In this document: in pieces, positions 7,496-15,705 of the stretch
Position numbering within the stretch: position 1 is the stretch's first letter
Layout: each line of letters begins with the position of its first letter
Source: an uncultured Chloroflexota bacterium
GTDB taxonomy: Bacteria > Chloroflexota > Anaerolineae > Aggregatilineales > Phototrophicaceae
DNA: 25,315 bases
Direction: 5' to 3'
Assembly (NCBI GenBank): GCA_937927665.1
Contig: CALBRY010000032.1
Coordinates: 1-25,315 of the forward strand
Made by a program: the position numbers and the translations under genes
The notes under the pieces: generated by a model
The model's input: only the letters and a program-made list of their open reading frames with translations
Database searches by the model: none
Told to the model about the DNA's origin: nothing

Positions 7496-8089
7496 TCACG
7501 GCTTAAGCCGACCCTTTGCCTCCTCAGAAAGCACGATTCGCGGCTTAGTGAGGCTCAAAAAATCACAGAGTTCCATCACGACAGGAATCCGCCGCCGGAT
7601 ATTTTCATACCACCAATCGAGGTATTCAGGCACATCACGCGGATGAACAGGGCGAGGACGTGCCCATTGATATAACGGCACATACCAGACCGGGTTTTCG
7701 GGGGTGTACGCCCAGAATCCATTGCTGAGTAAAAGAGTCCACACGAAGCGCCGATCATGTTCACGGGCAGGATCCAAGCGGGGCGAAATCGTCCACGCCA
7801 GATCATCATGGGCGGATGTGTAAAGAACACCCGCCCGCCGCAGCAGTTGAACCGCTTCCCACGCCAAGTCGCCAGTTTTCTTGGGTGGTTTGAATAACTT
7901 CCCCATCGCCCATAACTTTTCCCCACATCGTGGACACCGTGTGACATTTTGCGCCGGATCGCGGAGCGGAAAACTCACCCGGCAGGTAAAGCATGCGTAT
8001 TTTTGTTTGCGGCGCGGATCATCGAGACTTTCGATGTGTCTGTAATGTATTGCTGGAACATCGGGAGTCCTCATGGGCAGTATGGGCAT
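7496..8089 (-). CDS. Zinc-ribbon protein of unknown function
   Basis: 197 residues if read from the ATG at 8089, chosen because AAGGA lies 9 bases upstream and the start follows the DUF998 gene stop by 5 bases. The open frame extends to 8164 but that would run deep into the neighbour. A CxxC-x15-CxxC zinc ribbon (C33, C36, C52, C55) is followed by a Trp- and Arg-rich region with no fold I recognise (WYVPLYQWARP, YLDWWYENIRRR). There is no signal peptide or membrane segment, so it is probably cytoplasmic. It might bind nucleic acid or protein through the ribbon, but I cannot assign a function. Confidence 0.65.
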   Translation of the reverse strand: MPILPMRTPDVPAIHYRHIESLDDPRRKQKYACFTCRVSFPLRDPAQNVTRCPRCGEKLWAMGKLFKPPKKTGDLAWEAVQLLRRAGVLYTSAHDDLAWTISPRLDPAREHDRRFVWTLLLSNGFWAYTPENPVWYVPLYQWARPRPVHPRDVPEYLDWWYENIRRRIPVVMELCDFLSLTKPRIVLSEEAKGRLKP

Positions 8090-8094
8090 CTGTT

Positions 8095-8751
8095 TTAATC
8101 CTTTAGCGCAAGACGCACCGAGACGATCACACCCCAAACCAGCAGGAAAATAAGCACGCACCATTCCGCAACCATGATCGGCTCAACCGGACTGCGCGTT
8201 GACATCGGCGGATTAATCGCGTTTCCGCCGTTGGCAACGGTTACCAGCGAAGCGAGCAGGAAAACAGCAGCAGAAATCACCATCGGGACGCCTGCGACTG
8301 CCATCCATTTTGGAAATACCGTCTGATCGCTGGCTGCCACATATACGGTGAAGAATGTGACCACGACCATCCCCGAAAAGAAAAAGATCGTAGCAACGGT
8401 TGAATGCACAACCGGATTCACGTCCAGCGGGAAAAAGCCTACCAAAAGCCCGAAAATGCCGACTAGCACACCACCAATGATCGTAAACCAGCGGAACCAG
8501 TCGTCGAATTGCAAGCCGACGCCGACCATATGCGCTCCAAAGCACAATCCGCCAACGATCAGCGTTACGCTGAACAACCCCGAAAGTTCTGAAACGGTCG
8601 TCACACCCAATTCTGAAATGAGGTGATTCCCTAACGAATAGTTCTCCCCTTCCACACCGGTATAGGCAATCGCGGTAATCAACAGACCGATGGTGAGAAT
8701 CCCTGCGCCGATGAATCCGGCAATGTATGCCAGTTTTCGACTTGCGCTCAT
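8095..8751 (-). CDS. DUF998 family membrane protein
   Basis: 218 residues with six predicted hydrophobic segments. The N-terminal YSLGNHLISELGV is the hallmark of DUF998 proteins, and FFPLDVNPVVHSTVA between segments is also typical. The family is integral to the membrane and its function is unknown. The start ATG at 8751 has a strong GGAGGAG site. On the minus strand a TATGAT hexamer lies about 45-50 bases upstream of the start, a possible -10 without a clear -35. It is followed at 5 bases by the zinc-ribbon gene, so the two are likely cotranscribed. Confidence 0.85.
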   Translation of the reverse strand: MSASRKLAYIAGFIGAGILTIGLLITAIAYTGVEGENYSLGNHLISELGVTTVSELSGLFSVTLIVGGLCFGAHMVGVGLQFDDWFRWFTIIGGVLVGIFGLLVGFFPLDVNPVVHSTVATIFFFSGMVVVTFFTVYVAASDQTVFPKWMAVAGVPMVISAAVFLLASLVTVANGGNAINPPMSTRSPVEPIMVAEWCVLIFLLVWGVIVSVRLALKD

Positions 8752-8847
8752 GGAACTCCTCCGTCTTTGGCATTGTTACACATCAATGCCTCTATCATAG
8801 GCAGTTCGTAAAAACGCGTGCGATCAACGGGCTGTTGCGCCGCAGGA

Positions 8848-10977
8848 TTACTGCACCCAACCCAAGCCGATTCGCCCGCGTTCCAGTTCTACGCTCAGGA
8901 TTTCGACTTCGATCACATCGCCTACGCTCAATGTCGTTCCGCGTGGGACTTGGCTGCGATGCAGCAGACCATCTTGCTTTACGCCAATATCAACGAACGC
9001 GCCAAAATCGACCACATTGCGTACCGTTCCGTGCAGAATCATGCCGGGTTTTAACGCTTCCATCGAAAGAACATCACTGCGTAAGAGCGGCGCGGGCAGG
9101 TCTTCACGTGGATCACGTCCGGGGCGGATGAGCTGTTCAAAAATGTCGGTCAGTGTTGGCACACCTGTCCCTAGTTCTGCCGCAAGTGCTTCGATCGGCT
9201 GGCGCTGACGTAACGCATTGAGGGGATCGGCACGTTGGGCGGGCGGCATTTTCATATCAATTCCGGCACGCTCCAGAACTGCCGCCGCAATCGTATAACT
9301 TTCGGGGTGGATTGCGCTGGCATCGAGGGGGTTTTTACCCGCCCGCACGCGTAAAAAACCCGCCGCTTGTTCAAATGCTTTTGGACCTAACCCGGCGATT
9401 TTTTTCAATTCGGCGCGGGTGTTGATTGCGCCCTCGCGGTCGCGGTATTCGATGATGCGCTCTGCAAGCTTGGGTCCAATTCCGGAAACATGGGTGAGGA
9501 GTGCAACCGATGCCGTATTTACATCGACTCCAACCCGATTCACGGTGATTTCCACTACACCGGCAAGTTTTTCGGCAAGCTGTTTCTGATTCACATCATG
9601 CTGATACAAACCAATCCCGATCGATTTGGGATCGATTTTGACGAGTTCCGCCAGCGGATCGAGCACGCGCCGCGCAATAGATACCGCACCACGCAGCGTG
9701 ACATCAAGATCGGGGAGTTCGGCGCGTGCCATCGGGCTGGCGCTGTAGACACTTGCCCCCGCTTCATTCACCATAACGTAATGAACGGTGCTATCGGCGG
9801 CGGTCAGTTCGGCGGCGAGTTTTTCGGTTTCGCGCGATGCTGTGCCATTGCCAATGGCAATCAACGTGACGCGGTATTTTTCTATCAACCCGCGAAGCGT
9901 ATGCACCGCTTCTTGCCAGCGGCGCTGCGGCTCGTGTGGGTAAATAGTATCGGTCGCCAATACTTTTCCGGTTGTGTCGATCACGGCAACTTTGCAGCCT
10001 GTCCGGTATGCCGGATCAAGTCCCATGACGACATGCCCCGCCAGCGGCGGTTGGTTGAGCAGACCGCGCAAATTGAGCGCGAATACTTGAATCGCGTGCG
10101 ACTCCGCTTGCTCGGTCAAAGTGGTGCGTACATCGCGCTCGATTGCCGGGAGCAGAAGCCGTTTCGCAGCATCGTGAATCGCCAAGTCAAGCTGTGTCGC
10201 CAACGGCGAACGGTGATCAGGCTGATACACCGCATGAATCGGCGTCAGCCAATCACGCTCAACCAGATCGATTTTTACACGCAGCACTTTTTCGGTTTCT
10301 CCGCGATTGATCGCCAACACTTGATACGGCTGAACCCGATCCGTGCGCGCTTCAAATTGGTAGTAGGTCGCATAAACATTCTTTTCGTCCGCCGCGCCGT
10401 CGATCTTTTCGCTTTGGAGCAGCCCCCATTTCAAAGCCTTTTCGCGCACACTGCCGCGAATACGCGCATCGTCGCTGATCGTCTCGGCGACAATATCGCG
10501 TGCTCCGGCGAAAGCTTCTTCAACGGTGGGTACTTCCGCATTGAGAAACGGCGCGGCGATCTCCGCTTCGCTCTGGCGCACCCGCACCTGTTGAAGAATC
10601 CGATCCGCGAGGTCGGATAATCCCTTCTCACGGGCGATTCCGGCACGGGTTCGCCGTTTGGGGCGGTACGGCAGATACAAATCTTCGAGCGCGGTCAGCG
10701 ACGACGCGGCGGCAATTTGCGCGCTAAGTTCGGGCGTCAGCTTGCCCTGTTCCTCAATGGATGCCAAGATCGCTTGGCGGCGTTCATCTAACGTTCGCAG
10801 ATGATTAACCATCTCGGCAAGGCGGCGAATTTGATCTTCGTCCAGCGCGCCTGTCATCTCTTTGCGATAGCGGGCAATGAATGGGAGCGTGTTGCCCGCA
10901 TCCAACAATTCAATCGTGGTCTTGACTTGTTCGGGGCGGATATTGAGCGCTTGTGCAATTGTCGTAGCGTAGTTCAT
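8848..10977 (-). CDS. tex: Tex family RNA-binding protein
   Basis: 709 residues. The N-terminal Tex helical region includes LPFIARYRKEMTGALDEDQI (31-50) and YLPYRPKRRTRAGIAREKGL (101-120). A YqgF/RNase H-like domain begins at VMGLDPAYRTGCKVAVID (317-334). Helix-hairpin-helix motifs lie at about 485-545 (LTHVSGIGPKLAERI, LKKIAGLGPKAFEQAAGFL), and an S1 domain at about 643-707 (GTVRNVVDFGAFVDIG). The protein stops at the end of the S1 domain, lacking the charged tail of longer homologues such as the E. coli one. Tex is a conserved nucleic-acid-binding protein linked to transcription and RNA processing. It lies 98 bp downstream of the aldolase gene on the same strand, so read-through from the inositol operon is possible, but nothing ties it to that pathway. 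Confidence 0.96.
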   Translation of the reverse strand: MNYATTIAQALNIRPEQVKTTIELLDAGNTLPFIARYRKEMTGALDEDQIRRLAEMVNHLRTLDERRQAILASIEEQGKLTPELSAQIAAASSLTALEDLYLPYRPKRRTRAGIAREKGLSDLADRILQQVRVRQSEAEIAAPFLNAEVPTVEEAFAGARDIVAETISDDARIRGSVREKALKWGLLQSEKIDGAADEKNVYATYYQFEARTDRVQPYQVLAINRGETEKVLRVKIDLVERDWLTPIHAVYQPDHRSPLATQLDLAIHDAAKRLLLPAIERDVRTTLTEQAESHAIQVFALNLRGLLNQPPLAGHVVMGLDPAYRTGCKVAVIDTTGKVLATDTIYPHEPQRRWQEAVHTLRGLIEKYRVTLIAIGNGTASRETEKLAAELTAADSTVHYVMVNEAGASVYSASPMARAELPDLDVTLRGAVSIARRVLDPLAELVKIDPKSIGIGLYQHDVNQKQLAEKLAGVVEITVNRVGVDVNTASVALLTHVSGIGPKLAERIIEYRDREGAINTRAELKKIAGLGPKAFEQAAGFLRVRAGKNPLDASAIHPESYTIAAAVLERAGIDMKMPPAQRADPLNALRQRQPIEALAAELGTGVPTLTDIFEQLIRPGRDPREDLPAPLLRSDVLSMEALKPGMILHGTVRNVVDFGAFVDIGVKQDGLLHRSQVPRGTTLSVGDVIEVEILSVELERGRIGLGWVQ

Positions 10978-11075
10978 CGCGTTCGGATTCCTGAATTTTC
11001 ACGCTAGTGTCGTCAAGACGGCGCGAAAACGCAAGAGGAGGCGCTCCAGAGAACGATACCGCCAGCAGTCTCGGC

Positions 11076-12008
11076 TTATTCGTGGGCAGTTGTGGGTGGT
11101 CTAACAATCGACTGCCACGCACGGGCGGATTCCGAGCAGAGGTCACGCAGTTGGCGGACGCGATCGCGCCCGGTGGTGGCGAGGAAGGTTTCACGCGCCG
11201 CACCCAGCAGGGTGACGGATTCGTTCCAGATGGCGCGCCCGACGATCACACCGGATGCACCCGACTCACAAGCGATCCGTGTCTGTGTGGCGAAGGTGTC
11301 AAAATCGACGCCCGCGCTTAACAACACCCACGGGACAGAACAGGCTTCGCTGACCTGCTGACATGCCGCGCGCCATGTTGATTCATCACGATTTTGGGCG
11401 GCATCAACCGGAAATTGCAGCTTGAGGACATCAACGCCCATGCTGCTGAAAAGGCGTGCCATGTCTACCGTGATCGCCAGAAGATCAGCGTTAGTAAGCG
11501 GAACAGAAGGATCGAGCGAATAGGCGATCGGCTCCAAGAAGAACGGGATATCCTCTGCCGCGCAGTCGTCTACGAGGCGGCGAACGATAGCACGCTGCTT
11601 TTCGGCGTTGGCGGCATCCGGGTGATAGTAAAGCAGGAGCTTGACGCCATCCCCGCCGATGCGCTTGATGTGACGCACTGACCAATTGGGAATGAACTCG
11701 ACCTCACGCTGACTAGGGTGAACATCGTAATTGGTGACTTCAATAGGAGCAAGCAAACCATGACCCGGCGTGATGCTGCCGCTGACGACGCCCGCCGTGA
11801 TGCCAAAATCGGGATCGGTGAGGACGCCCGAAGCATCCCCCGCCAGCGCACCAATAACCTGCTGTTTGAATGCCGCAAACTCGGCATCGGTGATGGGCTG
11901 AGGCAGGGCGGCACGCAGATTGGCACGATGATCAATCGCCAGAATGACCACATGACCTTTGGGCGTGGCACAGCGGCTCAAGTGGCGATATTTGCCGATA
12001 CTGGTCAT
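11076..12008 (-). CDS. LacD/YihT-type class I aldolase, likely 2-deoxy-5-keto-gluconate-6-phosphate aldolase
   Basis: 310 residues, a TIM-barrel aldolase of the LacD (tagatose-1,6-bisphosphate) and YihT family. Visible markers are AIDHRAN (24-30), GVKLLLYYHP (121-130), FFLEP with E159, GVDVLKLQFPVD with K196 as the likely Schiff-base lysine, and PWVLLSAGVDFDTF followed by GASGVIVGRAIW. As the last gene of the inositol operon it probably performs the IolJ step, cleaving 2-deoxy-5-keto-D-gluconate 6-phosphate to dihydroxyacetone phosphate and malonate semialdehyde. That reaction is assigned from context, because Bacillus IolJ is an unrelated class II (Fba-like) aldolase. Tagatose or sulfofructose phosphate cleavage fits the fold but not the neighbours. 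A GGGGAA site precedes the ATG. Confidence 0.82.
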   Translation of the reverse strand: MTSIGKYRHLSRCATPKGHVVILAIDHRANLRAALPQPITDAEFAAFKQQVIGALAGDASGVLTDPDFGITAGVVSGSITPGHGLLAPIEVTNYDVHPSQREVEFIPNWSVRHIKRIGGDGVKLLLYYHPDAANAEKQRAIVRRLVDDCAAEDIPFFLEPIAYSLDPSVPLTNADLLAITVDMARLFSSMGVDVLKLQFPVDAAQNRDESTWRAACQQVSEACSVPWVLLSAGVDFDTFATQTRIACESGASGVIVGRAIWNESVTLLGAARETFLATTGRDRVRQLRDLCSESARAWQSIVRPPTTAHE

Positions 12009-12066
12009 AGCGAGTTCCCCAACTCATCCATCTTTCCAAACGGAAACAGCCTACGAACTAAAGAAC

Positions 12067-12109
12067 CGCAGAGAGCGCAGAATATAACCTTTCTTCTGCA
12101 TTCTCTGCG
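12067..12109. repeat. Imperfect 16-bp inverted repeat of CGCAGAG type
   Basis: Arms 12067-12082 and 12094-12109 pair over 14 of 16 positions around an 11-base loop, between iolA and the aldolase gene. The motif is built of CGCAGAGA/TCTCTGCG heptamer-like units, which I recall as a dispersed repeat in many environmental bacterial genomes. In the minus-strand transcript it would form a stable hairpin without a U-tract, so it is better seen as a repeat or a processing or attenuation element than as a full terminator. Confidence 0.5.
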
Positions 12110-12129
12110 ATGAACGTATCAGCGTGACT

Positions 12130-13605
12130 TTAGAAAGTGCGACTCCATGTTTTGGGCCAGCGCTCGACAACAACTTTCGTCTGCGTGTAAAACTCAACGC
12201 CGTGACGCCCCTGCCCGTGCAGGTCGCCAAAGAAGCTGTCGTTCCAACCGCTGAATGGGAAGTACGCCATTGGCGCGGCGACACCGATATTGATGCCGAC
12301 ATTGCCTGCATCTGCTTCGTTGCGGAACTTGCGTGCCGCTGCTCCGCTGCTGGTGAAGATACACGCCATGTTGCCGAAGGCGCGGTTGTTGACCAACTGA
12401 ATCGCCTCGTCCATGTCGCTGGCGTGCATCAGGCTGAGGACAGGTCCGAAAATTTCGGTGCGGGCAATTTCGCTGGCGGGATTAACCTCATCAAGGATGG
12501 TCGGGAAAACCCAGTAGCCGTCGTCATAGCCGGATGCCGCTTTGCCGCGTCCATCAACCAGCACTTTTGCTGTACCCGTGCGCTCGCCTTCAGCGATGAT
12601 GTTTTCGATGCGGGTTCTGCTATCAGCGCTGATGACAGGACCCATTTGTACGCCCTTATCCAAGCCGTAACCGACGACTCGGCTGGCGGCGGCATCGGCG
12701 ATCAATTCGGTAAAGCTGGTGCGCGCATCGCCAACAGTGACGGCGACTGATGCCGCCAAACAGCGCTGACCGGCACACCCGAAGGCTGAATCCGCCATGA
12801 TGCGGGTGGTCATCTCCATATCGGCATCGGGCATAATGACGACCGGATTCTTTGCGCCACCCTGACATTGTGCGCGCTTGCCGTTGGCGGTTGCGCGGCT
12901 GTAGATGTATTTGGCAACAGGCGTTGAACCGACGAAGCTCACCGCCTTGACGAGCGGGTGATCCAACAACGCATCGACTGCCTCTTTGTTCCCGTTGACC
13001 AATTGCAGTACGCCTTTCGGGAAGCCCGCCTGCTCGATGAGGGCGAACATCTTGGCGCTGGTCATCGGTACTTTTTCGCTCGGCTTGAGGATGAACGCGT
13101 TGCCCGTCGCCACGGCGTAGGGCAAGAACCACAGCGGGATCATGCCGGGGAAGTTAAAGGGCGTGATGGCGACAGCAACTCCAAGCGGCTGACGAAACAT
13201 ATGCTCGTCGATTCCACTGGCGATATCTTCATTGTTGTAGCCCTGAATAAGGGAAGGCATACCGGCGGCGACCTCGACATTTTCGATGCCGCGCCGCATT
13301 TCAGCAATGGCTTCGTCGTAGGTCTTGCCGCATTCGTTGGTGATGATGCGCGCGATGTCTTCGATGTTCGCTTCAAGAAGCGTCTTGAGCCTGTAAAGCG
13401 GCTGGATACGCTCACCAACCGGGACGCGCCGCCATTCGAGATAAGCCTTGTGCGCCGCTTCAACCGCCTGCGCGACCACTTCCTTTGGGGTCAGCATGAC
13501 TTCGCCGATAGGCTTCGCCAGCGCAGGATTAACGACGTTGAGACGACTGGCGGAACGGGTATCTGTCCACTGCCCGTTGATGAAGTCTACAATCTGTTCA
13601 ACCAT
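12130..13605 (-). CDS. iolA: Methylmalonate/malonate-semialdehyde dehydrogenase (CoA-acylating)
   Basis: 491 residues, an aldehyde dehydrogenase of the MmsA/IolA group. Visible residues are the oxyanion Asn (TPFNFPG, N151), K174 in LKPSEK and the catalytic C282 in GCAGQRCLAAS. The Glu of the ordinary ELGG motif is missing (QCQGGAKNPVVIMPDAD), as expected for the CoA-dependent members that lack the general-base Glu. It converts malonate semialdehyde to acetyl-CoA, CO2 and NADH, the last step of inositol breakdown. The ATG at 13605 follows GAGGAAACA. The next gene downstream is the aldolase that would produce its substrate. The C-terminal end (GVEFYTQTKVVVERWP) is typical of the family and complete. 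Confidence 0.94.
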   Translation of the reverse strand: MVEQIVDFINGQWTDTRSASRLNVVNPALAKPIGEVMLTPKEVVAQAVEAAHKAYLEWRRVPVGERIQPLYRLKTLLEANIEDIARIITNECGKTYDEAIAEMRRGIENVEVAAGMPSLIQGYNNEDIASGIDEHMFRQPLGVAVAITPFNFPGMIPLWFLPYAVATGNAFILKPSEKVPMTSAKMFALIEQAGFPKGVLQLVNGNKEAVDALLDHPLVKAVSFVGSTPVAKYIYSRATANGKRAQCQGGAKNPVVIMPDADMEMTTRIMADSAFGCAGQRCLAASVAVTVGDARTSFTELIADAAASRVVGYGLDKGVQMGPVISADSRTRIENIIAEGERTGTAKVLVDGRGKAASGYDDGYWVFPTILDEVNPASEIARTEIFGPVLSLMHASDMDEAIQLVNNRAFGNMACIFTSSGAAARKFRNEADAGNVGINIGVAAPMAYFPFSGWNDSFFGDLHGQGRHGVEFYTQTKVVVERWPKTWSRTF

Positions 13606-13647
13606 TGTTTCCTCGTTCGATCACTCATGACATGCGTTCGGGTGTAT

Positions 13648-13712
13648 CTGAATATCGTTGTTTCTTCGCTCATACAGGCGGCTTACAAGCCATCTGTATG
13701 AGCGATATTCAG
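13648..13712 (-). promoter_or_regulatory. Long nested hairpin between iolG and iolA
   Basis: Bases 13694-13704 pair perfectly with 13667-13677 (11 bp), and 13705-13712 pair with 13648-13655 after a bulge of about 11 bases on one side. Inside the loop, GGCTT-AC-AAGCC (13680-13691) forms a further small stem. No U-tract follows on the minus strand, so it should not end transcription by itself. A role in mRNA processing or stability, or an inserted repeat, is more likely. Confidence 0.6.
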
Positions 13713-13719
13713 ACAGCCT

Positions 13720-14730
13720 CTAGATTTCAGACAGCTTGACCGGACGGTTTTCGCGCAGGGACTTCATCGCCGCTTTCGCGATCACCACCGGAGCGCGTCC
13801 GTCCGCGCCTGTGACGGGCATCGGCGTACCGTCTTGCAGCGCCTTCACGAATGCCGCCAACTCGATTTGGTAGGCGTTCATGTAGCGTTCCATGAAGAAA
13901 TTGAGCGGCAGACCCCGGCGCACACTGTCAGCGGTGCTGAGTGTGACAATATCCGCGTAGACGTTTTCGCTGGAGGCACTACCCGCACTGCCAAACACCT
14001 CGACACGTTGATCATAGCCATAGACCGCTTTACGACTGTTGTCAATCGTACCGAGCGCGCCATTCGCAAACTTGAGCGTGATGATCGCGGTATCAATATC
14101 ACCCGCCGCACCGATCGCCGGATCGACCATGACGCCGCCAACCGCGTAAACTTCGATCACGTCACCGAGCAGGAAACGCGCCATATCGAAGTCGTGGATC
14201 GTCATATCGAGGAACAAACCGCCCGACACCTTGATATATTCAACGGGCGGCGGCGCGGGGTCGCGGCTGATGATGTGCATCAGCTGGGGTGTGCCGATTT
14301 CTCCGCTGTCGATTGCCTGTTTGACACGGGCATAGTTCGGGTCAAAGCGGCGGTTAAAGCCGATCATAAGCTTGACCCCCGCTGCTTCGACGACTTTGAG
14401 CGCATCATCGATCACTGCCAGATCAGCCGCAATCGGTTTTTCGCAGAAGATGTCTTTTCCCGCCTGTGCCGCCTGTCGGATCAGCGGGGCGTGCGTATCC
14501 GTTGATGAGCAAATCGCCACCGCTTTGACTTCGGGATTATTGAGGACGGCTTCGACCGACAGCGAAACCGATGTGCCGAGTTCAAACGCCAGCGTTTCCG
14601 CCGCTGCGCCGTTCACGTCGTAGATTGTCACCAATTTTGCGCCGGGGACGCGGCGGGCGATTGTTTCACCGTGTACGCGACCAATTCTGCCTGCGCCGAT
14701 CAAGCCAATGCCGAGTTTTCCGCTTGCCAT
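13720..14730 (-). CDS. iolG: Inositol 2-dehydrogenase (Gfo/Idh/MocA family)
   Basis: 336 residues. The NAD-binding GAGRIG is at 12-17. CEKP supplies K98, and the LDMTIHDFDMARF stretch supplies D175 and H179, matching the catalytic Lys/Asp/His of inositol dehydrogenases. It oxidises myo-inositol to 2-keto-myo-inositol (scyllo-inosose) with NAD+, the entry step of the pathway. The stereoisomer preference cannot be read from sequence. It starts 21 bases after iolE and is followed by the hairpin at 13648-13712 and iolA. A second family member is encoded at 20351 in the divergent operon. Confidence 0.92.
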   Translation of the reverse strand: MASGKLGIGLIGAGRIGRVHGETIARRVPGAKLVTIYDVNGAAAETLAFELGTSVSLSVEAVLNNPEVKAVAICSSTDTHAPLIRQAAQAGKDIFCEKPIAADLAVIDDALKVVEAAGVKLMIGFNRRFDPNYARVKQAIDSGEIGTPQLMHIISRDPAPPPVEYIKVSGGLFLDMTIHDFDMARFLLGDVIEVYAVGGVMVDPAIGAAGDIDTAIITLKFANGALGTIDNSRKAVYGYDQRVEVFGSAGSASSENVYADIVTLSTADSVRRGLPLNFFMERYMNAYQIELAAFVKALQDGTPMPVTGADGRAPVVIAKAAMKSLRENRPVKLSEI

Positions 14731-14751
14731 GATGATGTTCCTTGAATCTGC

Positions 14752-15648
14752 TTAAAGACCAATCGACTTGAGATAATCGCGGTTTGCCGCCGAAAAACGC
14801 TTCGGAACGTCGAGATCGTCGGTCAGGATGTCCTGCTCGACAATCGCCCACCCGTCATAACCGAGCGCCAGCATCTTGTCTTTGACGGCGGGGAAATTGA
14901 CCTCACCGACGCCGAGCGCGCAGAAAACCCCGGCTTTGACGGCTTCGAAATAATCTTTGCCTTCAGCACGGCAGCGGGCGGCGATTTCGGCACTGCAATC
15001 CTTGAGATGCAGATAAGTCACGCGGGTTTTGAGTTGATCAATCGCGGCGGTGGCATCTCCTCCGCCGTAGTGCCAATGTCCGGTATCGAGGCACAGCCCG
15101 ACTAATTGATCGTCAGTGCGCGAAAGCAGTTCCATCGATTCGACAGGGGTTTCGACATAGCCGCCGCAGTGATGATGAAAAGCAACCTTTAAGCCCAACT
15201 CGTCATTGATGCGGCGCGCGATCAGGTTGACGCCGCGCGCGAACACATCCCATTGAGCGCTCGTAAGTGCGCTGCCTGTGCGCTGCCCCGCTTTGGCGAC
15301 GAGTTCCGGCACGCTTCCGTTGTCATCCGCCAGAACAATATATTGCGCGCCGAGTGCCGCCAGCAGCCGACCGACTTTGAGCGCCGCCTGTGCTCCAGCT
15401 TCGTGAGCCGCAGCATCAACCAGCTTGACAGGCACGAAGGCGGAGAGAAGTTGTAAGCCGCGTACACCCAGTTCACGCCGCAAAACTTCGGGATCAGTGG
15501 GCAGGTAGCCGTAGGGTCCTAACTCAATGCCGGTGTAGCCCGTCTGCTGAATTTCATCTAAGACGCGCTGATACGGATATTTAGGGGCGATGCCCTCGAA
15601 TTCATAGATACCCCACGAAACGGGGGCGCTTGCGATCTTGATCGCCAT
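14752..15648 (-). CDS. iolE: Inosose dehydratase
   Basis: 298 residues from the ATG at 15648, chosen because AAGGA lies about 8 bases upstream and the protein then begins MAIKIASAPVSWGIYEF as in the family. The longer open frame to 15813 would run into iolD. It is a TIM barrel of the sugar-phosphate isomerase/epimerase superfamily, with GYTGIELGPYGYLP (37-50), AFHHHCGGYVETP, LCLDTGHWHYGGGD and YLHLKDC supplying metal-binding and active-site residues. It dehydrates 2-keto-myo-inositol to 3D-(3,5/4)-trihydroxycyclohexane-1,2-dione, the substrate of IolD encoded directly upstream. Confidence 0.94.
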   Translation of the reverse strand: MAIKIASAPVSWGIYEFEGIAPKYPYQRVLDEIQQTGYTGIELGPYGYLPTDPEVLRRELGVRGLQLLSAFVPVKLVDAAAHEAGAQAALKVGRLLAALGAQYIVLADDNGSVPELVAKAGQRTGSALTSAQWDVFARGVNLIARRINDELGLKVAFHHHCGGYVETPVESMELLSRTDDQLVGLCLDTGHWHYGGGDATAAIDQLKTRVTYLHLKDCSAEIAARCRAEGKDYFEAVKAGVFCALGVGEVNFPAVKDKMLALGYDGWAIVEQDILTDDLDVPKRFSAANRDYLKSIGL

Positions 15649-15677
15649 GATGTTTGTCCTTCTGTCCTTCAAATCAA

Positions 15678-15705
15678 AGGGCGGGCGCAGTGCGCCTCTT
15701 GCCCT
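15678..15705 (-). promoter_or_regulatory. Hairpin between iolD and iolE
   Basis: An outer stem (15678-15682 with 15701-15705) and an inner stem GGCGC-AGT-GCGCC (15684-15696) overlap the iolD stop codon and precede iolE. In the transcript it gives a GC-rich stem-loop with no U-run. It is probably a cistron boundary structure. The inner stem is only five pairs, so confidence is moderate. Confidence 0.4.

Noticed and set aside
7499..7510. The 12-bp palindrome CGGCTTAAGCCG near the convergent gene ends
   Set aside because: It lies inside the 3' end of the zinc-ribbon coding sequence with no loop or U-run, so it is weak evidence for any element.
9490..10620. A 376-residue open frame on the plus strand
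   Set aside because: It lies wholly antisense to tex, which has clear domains. The frame is open because of the codon bias of the opposite strand, and its translation shows no recognisable domain.
11076..12008. Reading the aldolase as part of a sulfoquinovose (YihT) or tagatose pathway
   Set aside because: All neighbours are inositol genes, and no sulfoquinovosidase, sulfo-sugar isomerase or tagatose kinase is present.
12124..12750. Open frames on the plus strand opposite iolA, with similar ones at 12958-13701, 13834-14505 and 16403-17074
   Set aside because: All are shadows of the iol genes, with no ribosome site or domain of their own.
13648..13712. An intrinsic terminator after iolG
   Set aside because: No U-tract follows the stem on the minus strand, and iolA continues the same pathway downstream.
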